Shown here: piece by piece, positions 37,615 to 44,482 of the stretch
Numbering within the stretch: the stretch's first letter is position 1
Layout of the letters: each line of letters opens with the position of its first letter
NCBI RefSeq assembly: GCF_002117445.1
Contig: NZ_CP019937.1
Location: 559,501 to 623,500, forward strand
Length of the DNA: 64,000 nucleotides
DNA from: Ketogulonicigenium robustum
Lineage (GTDB): Bacteria; Pseudomonadota; Alphaproteobacteria; Rhodobacterales; Rhodobacteraceae
Direction of reading: 5' to 3'
Translations under genes and position numbers: made by a program
Notes under the pieces: generated by a model
Databases searched by the model: none
What the model saw: only the letters and a program-made list of their open reading frames with translations
Told to the model about the DNA's origin: nothing

Positions 37615-38473
37615 AGTGCACCTTGCGCCCGATGACATACGATTTGACGAAGGCCAGAACGACCAGCAGCACAAACAAGATCACGGCCAGCGCCGATCCT
37701 TGCCCGATGTCGAACAGCGAAAAACCGATCTTATAAAGCTCGACCACCAGCATGTTTGTGGCCCCAGCCGGGCCGCCGTGGGTCATCACATCGACAATGG
37801 TAAATATCTGAAAGGCCTCGATCACCGAGATAACCAGCAGGAAGTAGGTGGTCGGCATGACCAACGGCACGGTGATGCGGCGGAACACATGGGCCTTGCG
37901 CCCGCCATCTACTGCGGCAGCGTCGTAAAGTTCGACCGGAATGGCCTGCAGGCCCGCGATATAGATGATAATGTCGTAGCCCAGCTGTTTCCATGTGTTC
38001 ACGATAATGATGACCCACAGCGCCAGCATCGGGTCTTGCAGCCAGCTGGGGCGGGGCAACCCGAGTGCACCTAGCACTCCGTTCACCAGACCGAAGTCGG
38101 TCGAGAACACCCATGAAAAGACCACCGCAATCGACACGGTCGAGGTGACATACGGCAGAAACAGCGCCCCGCGCAGAATGCGGCTGGCCATGGTTTCGCG
38201 CAGCAGAAAGCTGGCAATTGCCAGCGCCAGCCCCAGTCGCAACGGCACCGAGATGACCACGAACAACGTTGTCACCCACAGCGCCTGCCAGAACGAATGC
38301 GAGGCGAACAGCCGCTGGTAGTTTTCAAACCCCACCCAAGGCCGGTCGGGCGACAGGAAGTCCCACGCGCGGAAGCTGAGGTCGAGGCTGGTGAGAATGG
38401 GGATGTAGGTGAACAACGCGATGAACAACATCAGCGGTGCTACCATCAGGTAGGGGGGTAGCTTTCGAAGCAT
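37604..38473 (-). CDS. ugpA: sn-glycerol-3-phosphate ABC transporter permease UgpA
   Basis: 289 residues, six membrane helices, MalF-type permease. N-terminal YLMVAPLMLFIALFTYIPI and SLDLSFRAWDFLSPDRPWVG are typical of the sugar/G3P group. The EAA loop reads ELYDAAAVDGGRKAHVFRRI. It is separated from ugpB by a 65-bp gap containing a strong hairpin, so its transcript level is probably lower than that of ugpB. Confidence 0.92.
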   Translation of the reverse strand: MLRKLPPYLMVAPLMLFIALFTYIPILTSLDLSFRAWDFLSPDRPWVGFENYQRLFASHSFWQALWVTTLFVVISVPLRLGLALAIASFLLRETMASRILRGALFLPYVTSTVSIAVVFSWVFSTDFGLVNGVLGALGLPRPSWLQDPMLALWVIIIVNTWKQLGYDIIIYIAGLQAIPVELYDAAAVDGGRKAHVFRRITVPLVMPTTYFLLVISVIEAFQIFTIVDVMTHGGPAGATNMLVVELYKIGFSLFDIGQGSALAVILFVLLVVLAFVKSYVIGRKVHYES

Positions 38474-38493
38474 GAAACGATCCGGAAAAAGCC

Positions 38494-38525
38494 GCGCCGG
38501 GCCACCCGTGACGGGGGCCCGGCGC
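38494..38525 (-). terminator. Hairpin between ugpB and ugpA
   Basis: A 10-bp G/C stem (38494-38503 with 38516-38525) continues, after one bulged A, with 4 more pairs around a TGA loop. There is no T run. Such structures between a binding-protein gene and its permeases commonly stabilise the upstream mRNA and reduce downstream expression. Confidence 0.65.
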
Positions 38526-38538
38526 CATGCTTTGGGGT

Positions 38539-39798
38539 TTAGCGCGACAGACGGTCGGCTTGCTCGCGGGTGCGGGCGGCAAAGTCGGTCATCGCCTCGG
38601 TGACGTCGCGCTGGCCCAAGGCCATCGCTTGCCAGATGTCGTATTCGCTTGTGCGCATCCAGGTGACGACCGGCGGGCGGGCGCGGCCGTAGGCGTAGTC
38701 CAGTTGCTTGATGGCGACATCAATCCCCGGCTGGCTGGCCATGGCTTGCTGGGCGACAGGCTCGTCCGCGGTCAGGCGGTTGATGGGCATGTAGCCGGTG
38801 CTGGCAAACCACAGCGCATTCGACTGCGGGTTGGCGGCGAAGCTGATGAATTTATACGCCGCGTCTTTCACGTCCTGCGGGGCGCTATCCAGAATACCAA
38901 TGCCGGCCCCGCCGATCGGCACCGCGCAGCCGTCGTTGCAGGGCATCGGCAGAACAACCAGATTGTCGCCCAGCGCACGGTAATTGTCGCCGAAATTGCC
39001 GGTCGATTGGAATGTCATGCCGATTTTGCCGGCCACAAACGCATCGTCGCCCGATTGTTCGGATGTGACGGTGTCCAGCGGGGCGACCTTCAGGTCGTTC
39101 ACAAGGCCGGCCATCCACTGATACGCCGCGATGGTGGCGGGGCTATCCAGCAGAACCTCGTGGGTGGTGCGGTCGATCATCTCGCTGCCATTGCCCATGA
39201 CAAGGCCCCAGCGGGTAAACTGGCCTGGGGCAGCGGCGCCCCAAATGCCCTCGGCGCCAAGGCTGTCCTGAATTTGCACGGCAGCGGCTTGCAATTCGTC
39301 GAACGTGGTCAGGGGCGGCATGTCCGCAAAGCCCGCGCGGGCGAAAATATCGCGGTTGGCATAAACCACCGGCGTCGAGGAGTTGAACGGCACGATATAC
39401 GTCTTGCCGTTATAGACCCCGATTTCCTGTGCGAAGGGGTAGAGGTCATCCTTCAGAGGGTCGGCATCGATATAGGGCGACAGATCGGTCAGAACGCCAC
39501 GCTCGGCGAACAGGCCATAGCGCGTCACTTCCATCACCACGGCATCAGGCGCGCGCCCAGCGGGGATGGCGGCTTGCAGCTGGGTGACGATTTCTTCGTA
39601 GTTCCCGACGCGCTGCGCCTCGATTTTGATGTCGGGGTTTTCGGCTTCGAAGGCGGCGATGATTTCGTTCAGGGCTTCGCCAGATTTTCCGTTAAAGCTG
39701 TGCCAGAATTCGACGGTGACATCGGCATGTGCGACGGCGGTCGTCATCATCAGCGCGGCTGCTCCGGCCAGAGCGGCCTTGTAGGCGTGGGCTTGCAT
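38539..39798 (-). CDS. ugpB: sn-glycerol-3-phosphate periplasmic binding protein UgpB
   Basis: 419 residues. The periplasmic receptor of the uptake system. A signal peptide (about 1-25, ending AVAHA) is followed by VTVEFWHSFNGKSGEALNEII, typical of family 1 binding proteins. UgpB-like features are PYAQEIG-type residues (DDLYPFAQEIGVYNGKTYIVPFNSSTPVVYAN region), and CNDGCAVPIGGAGIGIL, where two Cys could form a disulfide. It is the first gene of the operon, and the presence of ugpQ supports G3P over maltose as ligand. Confidence 0.91.
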   Translation of the reverse strand: MQAHAYKAALAGAAALMMTTAVAHADVTVEFWHSFNGKSGEALNEIIAAFEAENPDIKIEAQRVGNYEEIVTQLQAAIPAGRAPDAVVMEVTRYGLFAERGVLTDLSPYIDADPLKDDLYPFAQEIGVYNGKTYIVPFNSSTPVVYANRDIFARAGFADMPPLTTFDELQAAAVQIQDSLGAEGIWGAAAPGQFTRWGLVMGNGSEMIDRTTHEVLLDSPATIAAYQWMAGLVNDLKVAPLDTVTSEQSGDDAFVAGKIGMTFQSTGNFGDNYRALGDNLVVLPMPCNDGCAVPIGGAGIGILDSAPQDVKDAAYKFISFAANPQSNALWFASTGYMPINRLTADEPVAQQAMASQPGIDVAIKQLDYAYGRARPPVVTWMRTSEYDIWQAMALGQRDVTEAMTDFAARTREQADRLSR

Positions 39799-40015
39799 TA
39801 TGCGTTCCTATGCAACGTGGTTCACGGGGCCGCTACGCCCGTTGCACGACGGATTTCTGATCCTTCGATGAAGGTTAGATGAAACACATGCTTTGGAATG
39901 AGAAATATTGCGTCGCTGACGCGGGGTTCAGAATACAGCCAATCACCCCGCCTGATGGCGAGCGCGTGAACCCAGATTTTTTCTGAAACATATGCTGCAA
40001 GCCATACGGCGTGCG
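39799..40015 (-). promoter_or_regulatory. ugp operon upstream region with repeated 13-mers
   Basis: This 217-bp gap upstream of ugpB has two near-identical 13-mers in direct orientation, TGAAACACATGCT at 39880-39892 and TGAAACATATGCT at 39984-39996. It also has an inverted 7-mer (39811-39817 with 39840-39846) in the leader. No clear Pho box could be found by eye. The repeats may bind a regulator. Confidence 0.4.
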
Positions 40016-40091
40016 TGGTGCCCCCAGAGAGACTCGAACTCCCGACCCTCTGATTACAAATCAGACGCTCTACCAGCTGAGCTATAGGGGC
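40016..40091 (-). tRNA. tRNA-Thr (TGT anticodon)
   Basis: 76 nt with encoded CCA on the minus strand. The acceptor stem is GCCCCTA with TGGGGGC, the D arm is AGCTCAGCTGGTAGAGC, the anticodon arm is TCTGA-TTTGTAA-TCAGA with anticodon TGT, and the T arm contains GTTCGAGTC. The discriminator is A. Confidence 0.97.
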
Positions 40092-40203
40092 GCAGCGCCC
40101 CTTTAGCGGGGCGCGGTGGGGGATGCAAGAGCGTCGGGGCTTTACTCTTGTCGCGGAACGCTATTCCTTATCAAAAGGTAAGCAGTCCATCAGGGTCCAG
40201 TAT

Positions 40204-41082
40204 ATGCAGATCGCTTTTTTCGCGGGTTTGAACGCAACCGATGACGAAAAGGTGCTGCGGTCGCTGATGCGCAACGACGAAGGGCTGGCCAAACACGGTA
40301 TTCGTGCGCCCGCGATGCGTCACTATCGTCGTTCGCTACGCGAAATCGTCGAATCGCGGCTGTCGGGGCAGGATGTAACCACCCTCGGTTATCTGGTGAC
40401 GAACCAGTTTGCCAAAGAAACGCCCAATCTGCAGCGAATCGCGCTGTCGAATCCCGCTTTTCTGGCGGCCCCGCGCCATATGTTTGCCGACGGCATTGCG
40501 TTGCCCGAGGCGGGGGCGCGCTTGCAAGTGTTGCAGGCCATCTTTCCCGATGACGAAATCGAGGTCTTTGTCGCGCTGCGCAACCCCGCTTCGTTCGTCA
40601 ACACCATGATGCAGGCGCTGGGCGATACCGATGTGCGCGGTTACCTGGGCGGTTACGACATTATGGGCCTGCGGTGGTCGCAGGTGCTGCGGCGGTTGAA
40701 GGATTCAGTGCCCAGCATCAAGCTGACAGTCTGGGCGAACGAGGATTCGGCGCTGGTCTGGGGCACGATCATCCGTGCGATTCTGGGTATCGCCGATAAT
40801 GACCCTATTTTCGGCGATTTCGACCTGCTGTCCGATCTGTTGTTGCCGGAAGGGCAGGGGTTGCTGCGTCAGCGCCTGCGGCAGGATGTGCCGGTCGGTC
40901 ATGCCGCGCGTGTCGCGCTGGCCGCCGATTTGCTGCCCCAATACGAGGACCCCACCCTGACGTGGGATTCGATCGACCTGACAGGGTGGAGCGAGCGCGC
41001 CGTCGAAGGTATGACCCTGACCTACGAGGAAGATCTCGACGTGATCGCCGAGATGGAGGACATCACGTTCATTCGCCCTTAA
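40204..41082 (+). CDS. Uncharacterised 292-residue protein
   Basis: I do not recognise a named domain. It is a soluble, acidic protein starting MQIAFFAGLNATDDEKVLRS, with later segments EVFVALRNPASFVNTMMQAL and LTVWANEDSALVWGTIIRAI. The pattern of alternating strands and helices, with an Arg-rich early section (MRHYRRSLREIVESRL), recalls sulfotransferase-like folds, but the P-loop of true sulfotransferases is not evident. I chose ATG 40204, preceded by AGGG, over the extension from 40123, which begins only 30 bp from the tRNA-Thr gene. Its stop shares TTAA with the next, opposing gene. Confidence 0.72.
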   Translation: MQIAFFAGLNATDDEKVLRSLMRNDEGLAKHGIRAPAMRHYRRSLREIVESRLSGQDVTTLGYLVTNQFAKETPNLQRIALSNPAFLAAPRHMFADGIALPEAGARLQVLQAIFPDDEIEVFVALRNPASFVNTMMQALGDTDVRGYLGGYDIMGLRWSQVLRRLKDSVPSIKLTVWANEDSALVWGTIIRAILGIADNDPIFGDFDLLSDLLLPEGQGLLRQRLRQDVPVGHAARVALAADLLPQYEDPTLTWDSIDLTGWSERAVEGMTLTYEEDLDVIAEMEDITFIRP

Positions 41083-41387
41083 TCGGCAGGCGCGATGGTG
41101 ATGTCTTGGATCACCGCGCCTGTTTCGCGCTCGAATACCAGCGCGCGCCCCGATTGCGTCACGACCAAATACCAGCCTTCGGCCATCGTCAGGCTGAGGG
41201 CGGTTTCGCCCGTTGGCAGCACGATTTCGGGGGGCAGCAGGGCAGGGGCGCGGCCCAGACGGGTGACAAGCACCGCGATCAGCACTAGGAAGCCCAGAAT
41301 CATCACGACCAACAACGTGGTCACCAACCTGCGCAGCCAGCGTAGCTGCGGGGGAAAGGTGTCGTTGCTGTCAGGGGAATCGGCCAT
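41079..41387 (-). CDS. DUF6476 small membrane protein
   Basis: 102 residues: one membrane helix (about 21-43, LVTTLLVVMILGFLVLIAVLV) and a C-terminal domain with ETALSLTMAEGWYLVVTQSGRALVF, which looks like a short beta-meander. This fits the DUF6476 family of Rhodobacterales; function unknown. Its ATG (41387-41385) shares two bases with the ATG of the divergent rluD gene, and its stop overlaps that of the upstream plus-strand gene, so no intergenic DNA is left on either side. Confidence 0.82.
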   Translation of the reverse strand: MADSPDSNDTFPPQLRWLRRLVTTLLVVMILGFLVLIAVLVTRLGRAPALLPPEIVLPTGETALSLTMAEGWYLVVTQSGRALVFERETGAVIQDITIAPAD

Positions 41388-42405
41388 GGATCACCAACTG
41401 CTGTCATTTCACATTGCGGACGATCCGCCGTCGCGTCTTGATAAAGCGCTGGCGCGCGACGTGCCAGAGGAAGCCGCGCTTTCACGTTCTCGCCTTGCAA
41501 AATTGCTGGACGAAGGGGCCGTGCGCATTAATGGCGTGGTCGCGCGCGACGCCAAAGCGCGCGTTGCCGCTGGCGCGTTGGTCGAGGTGACGGTCGGGGT
41601 CGCCGATGAAAGCCACATCCGCGGCCAAGACATTCCCCTGAACGTCGTGTTCGAGGATGACGATCTAATCGTGATCGACAAGCCTGCCGGCATGGTCGTC
41701 CACCCCGCCCCCGGCACGCCCGATGGCACGGTGGTAAACGCGCTGATCCATTATTGCGGCGATCGCTTGTCAGGCGTTGGGGGCATGAAGCGCCCCGGTA
41801 TCGTGCACCGGATCGACAAGGATACCTCGGGGCTGTTGGTGGCGGCCAAGACTGACCGCGCCCACCACGGTCTTGCGGCGCTGTTCGAGGCCCACGACAT
41901 CGAGCGCCATTATCTGGCCCTGACCCATGGCGTACCCAGCGCCGCCGACCCGCGTTTGCGGGGGCTGCGCGGGGTGAATTTTGAAAGCGGGGCGATCTTG
42001 AAGATCCAAACGCGTCTCGACCGCCACCGCATCGATCGGCAAAAACAAGCCGTCGTGCAAGAGGGCGGGCGTCATGCCGTGACCCGCGTGCGCGTGGTAG
42101 AAAGTTTTAACGGCGCGGCCGCCTTGGTGGATTGTTGGCTGGAAACCGGTCGCACCCACCAGATTCGTGTCCACATGGCATATGCGGGCCATGGGTTGCT
42201 GGGCGATCAGACCTATGGCGGGCGGAAAAAGCTGTCAACAAAGCAACTTGCACCGCAGGCTGTTGAAGCTGCCGAAAACTTCCCCCGGCAGGCGCTGCAT
42301 GCCGCAACGCTGGGCTTTGTGCACCCCGTCACCGGCGAGGAGATGCGCTTCGAATCCCCGCTGCCCGACGACATGCTTACACTTGTTAACCTTTTGCGCG
42401 GTTAA
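41386..42405 (+). CDS. rluD: RluA-family pseudouridine synthase (RluD-like)
   Basis: 339 residues. It isomerises uridines in 23S rRNA. An N-terminal S4 RNA-binding domain (about 15-75: SRSRLAKLLDEGAVRING) is followed by the catalytic domain with VIDKPAGMVVHPAPG, the active-site Asp in HRIDKDTSGLLVAAK, RHYLALTHG and ETGRTHQIRVHMAYAGHGLLGD. S4 plus this core suggests RluD or RluC; RluD is the best guess. ATG 41386 is in the CCATGG shared with the opposing gene, and AGGGG lies upstream within that gene. Confidence 0.9.
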   Translation: MDHQLLSFHIADDPPSRLDKALARDVPEEAALSRSRLAKLLDEGAVRINGVVARDAKARVAAGALVEVTVGVADESHIRGQDIPLNVVFEDDDLIVIDKPAGMVVHPAPGTPDGTVVNALIHYCGDRLSGVGGMKRPGIVHRIDKDTSGLLVAAKTDRAHHGLAALFEAHDIERHYLALTHGVPSAADPRLRGLRGVNFESGAILKIQTRLDRHRIDRQKQAVVQEGGRHAVTRVRVVESFNGAAALVDCWLETGRTHQIRVHMAYAGHGLLGDQTYGGRKKLSTKQLAPQAVEAAENFPRQALHAATLGFVHPVTGEEMRFESPLPDDMLTLVNLLRG

Positions 42406-42583
42406 TTCACAAAATCCCATCTGTGTGATATATGTGAAACCTGCTATACATCGCATACGGACCGCGATCTGATCAGACGCAGATCGCCGGTAAAGCTGAC
42501 GTGAACTGGGAAGGCGGGCCTTGAAACCGCGCGGTTTCAGCCCATATCGGATGTTAAACTCTTATACATAAGAAGGGGGACAT
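42406..42583 (+). promoter_or_regulatory. rpoH promoter and structured leader
   Basis: 178 bp between rluD and rpoH. TATACA at 42445-42450 is a likely -10 element, which would give an untranslated leader of about 125 nt. In that leader are two inverted repeats: an 8-bp stem at 42464-42471/42480-42487 and an 18-bp perfect palindrome at 42522-42539. The ribosome site AAGGGGG precedes the ATG. Translation or stability of rpoH mRNA may be controlled here. Confidence 0.5.
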
Positions 42584-43480
42584 ATGTCGACATATACCAA
42601 CCTTCCGGCACCTTCGCCCGAGCAAGGCTTGTCGCGTTATCTGCAGGAAATCCGCAAGTTCCCGATGCTGGAGCCTGAGGAAGAATACATGCTGGCCCGT
42701 CGCTATGCTGAACATGGCGATTCGGATGCCGCGCATAAAATGGTGACCAGCCACCTGCGGCTGGCCGCAAAGATTGCAATGGGTTACCGCGGTTACGGCT
42801 TGCCGCAGGCCGAGGTGATCTCGGAAGCGAACGTCGGTCTGATGCAGGCCGTCAAGCGGTTCGACCCTGAAAAGGGCTTCCGTCTGGCGACCTATGCCAT
42901 GTGGTGGATCCGCGCGGCGATTCAGGAATATATCCTGCGGTCGTGGTCGCTGGTGAAGCTGGGGACAACCTCGGCGCAGAAGAAGCTGTTCTTCAACCTG
43001 CGCAAGGCTAAATCCCGCATCGGCGCGCTGGAGGAAGGCGATCTGCGCCCCGAACACGTTCAGCGAATCGCCCATGATCTGGGTGTGGCCGAGGAAGAAG
43101 TCGTCAATATGAACCGCCGTCTTTCGGGGGGCGATGCCTCGCTGAATGCGATGGTGGGGGGCGACGACGATTCCTCGACGCAATGGCAAGACTGGCTGGA
43201 AGACGAAGATTCCGACCAAGCTGCCGATTTCGAGGCCCGTGACGAACTGGATGCCCGCCGCAGCCTGTTGGAAGAGGCTATGCTTGATTTGAACGAGCGC
43301 GAGCGTGACGTGTTGGTGCAGCGCCGTCTGCAAGATCAGGTCGTCACCCTCGAGGAGCTGTCCGAGAAATACGGGGTCAGCCGCGAGCGTATCCGCCAGA
43401 TCGAAGTGCGTGCCTTCGAGAAACTGCAAAAGCGCATGACCGAGCTTGCCCGTGAAAAGGGCATGCTGGAAGTGGCTTAA
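42584..43480 (+). CDS. rpoH: RNA polymerase heat-shock sigma factor RpoH
   Basis: 298 residues. Sigma-32 directs heat-shock transcription. Region 2 includes AHKMVTSHLRLAAKIAMGYRGYG and GFRLATYAMWWIRAAIQEYILRSW. The RpoH-specific box reads QKKLFFNLRKAKSRI. Region 4 has LSEKYGVSRERIRQIEVRAFEKLQ. Alphaproteobacteria often have two RpoH paralogues; I cannot tell which this is. It follows rluD and ends in a strong terminator. Confidence 0.96.
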   Translation: MSTYTNLPAPSPEQGLSRYLQEIRKFPMLEPEEEYMLARRYAEHGDSDAAHKMVTSHLRLAAKIAMGYRGYGLPQAEVISEANVGLMQAVKRFDPEKGFRLATYAMWWIRAAIQEYILRSWSLVKLGTTSAQKKLFFNLRKAKSRIGALEEGDLRPEHVQRIAHDLGVAEEEVVNMNRRLSGGDASLNAMVGGDDDSSTQWQDWLEDEDSDQAADFEARDELDARRSLLEEAMLDLNERERDVLVQRRLQDQVVTLEELSEKYGVSRERIRQIEVRAFEKLQKRMTELAREKGMLEVA

Positions 43481-43486
43481 ACCATT

Positions 43487-43512
43487 AGGGCGCCCCGCGG
43501 GGCGCCCTTTTT
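43487..43512. terminator. Bidirectional terminator, rpoH/coaA
   Basis: A 22-bp perfect palindrome (43487-43508) followed by TTTTT lies 7 bp after rpoH. The coaA stop codon (43511-43513) is in the T run. Confidence 0.9.
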
Positions 43513-44419
43513 ACATGCGGCGCAGGCGTAGCAAATCGGCGCGGTGATCGCGCCCCTTGTGCAAAATTAGGTCGGCCCGTTGGCGCGTCGGCAGAATGTT
43601 TTGCTTCAGGTTGGGCGCGTTGATGTCGTCCCAAATTTGATGGGCCAGGGCGACTGCTTCGGCGTCCGAAAGGCCTGCGAACTTGCTGAAATAGCTGGTG
43701 GGGTCGGTAAATGCGGTGTCGCGCAGCGTCAGGAACCGCTCGACATACCACGCCAGCAGATCGTCGTCGTCGGCATCGACGAAAATTGAAAAGTCGATGA
43801 AATCCGACACGAACGGCGCCACCAGCCCGGGCTGCAGGATGTTGATGCCTTCGATAATCAGAATGTCGGGGCGTTTGATTTCGACCCGCTGGCCCGGCAC
43901 GATGTCATAGGTCAGGTGCGAATAGACGGGCGCTGTCACGACGGGCTTGCCGGATTTCACATCCAGCACGAAATCCAGCAGCAATTGGCGGCGGTAAGAT
44001 TCCGGAAAACCCTTGCGGTTCAGCATGTTGCGGGCCTCCAGTTGCGCGTTGGGGCGCAAGAATCCGTCGGTGGTAATCAGCTGCACGTTCGGTCGGCTAG
44101 GCCAGTTTTCGATCAACCGGTGTAGAATGCGCGCGATGGTCGATTTGCCCGCCGCCACCGAACCCGCGATACCCACGATGAAAGGGGCAGGGCCATCGGT
44201 GCCCGGCAGAAAACCCGATACATTGCCGCGCAGTGCCGTGCGGGCGTCCACCTGCGCTGCGATGATGCGGCTGATCAAAGCGTGGACGCTGGCAACTTCC
44301 GCCTGATCCAAGTCGTCCCCTAGCGAGACGAGTTCTTTCAGTTTCGGCCAGTCTGCCAGCACGGCGGGGTCCTGCTGCAGGTTCAACTGCGCGAGGATGA
44401 TGTCGATATAGGGGCTCAT
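43511..44419 (-). CDS. coaA: Type I pantothenate kinase
   Basis: 302 residues. First step of CoA synthesis, phosphorylating pantothenate. P-loop GIAGSVAAGKSTIARIL, then VQLITTDGFLRPNAQLEARN, the YRRQLLLDFVLDVKSG stretch, PVYSHLTYDIVPG and IIEGINILQPG match the bacterial type I kinase that CoA feedback-inhibits. Two in-frame ATGs, at 44425 and 44419, are candidates; I prefer 44419 (MSPYIDI). A terminator separates it from pepF upstream. Confidence 0.95.
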   Translation of the reverse strand: MSPYIDIILAQLNLQQDPAVLADWPKLKELVSLGDDLDQAEVASVHALISRIIAAQVDARTALRGNVSGFLPGTDGPAPFIVGIAGSVAAGKSTIARILHRLIENWPSRPNVQLITTDGFLRPNAQLEARNMLNRKGFPESYRRQLLLDFVLDVKSGKPVVTAPVYSHLTYDIVPGQRVEIKRPDILIIEGINILQPGLVAPFVSDFIDFSIFVDADDDDLLAWYVERFLTLRDTAFTDPTSYFSKFAGLSDAEAVALAHQIWDDINAPNLKQNILPTRQRADLILHKGRDHRADLLRLRRM

Positions 44420-44444
44420 GACCATCCGTACTTGGGCGCGCCGC

Positions 44445-44474
44445 TAAAAAAATGGCCCGCATATTGCGGGCCAT
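44445..44474 (-). terminator. Terminator after pepF
   Basis: A 10-bp perfect stem (44452-44461 with 44465-44474), 3-nt loop, followed on the minus strand by a run of T (44452-44445). It begins 9 bp past the pepF stop. Confidence 0.9.
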
Positions 44475-44482
44475 CTTATGCC

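Noticed and set aside
39799-40015. Pho box controlling ugp
   Set aside because: No pair of CTGTCAT-like half sites with the right spacing could be seen on either strand.
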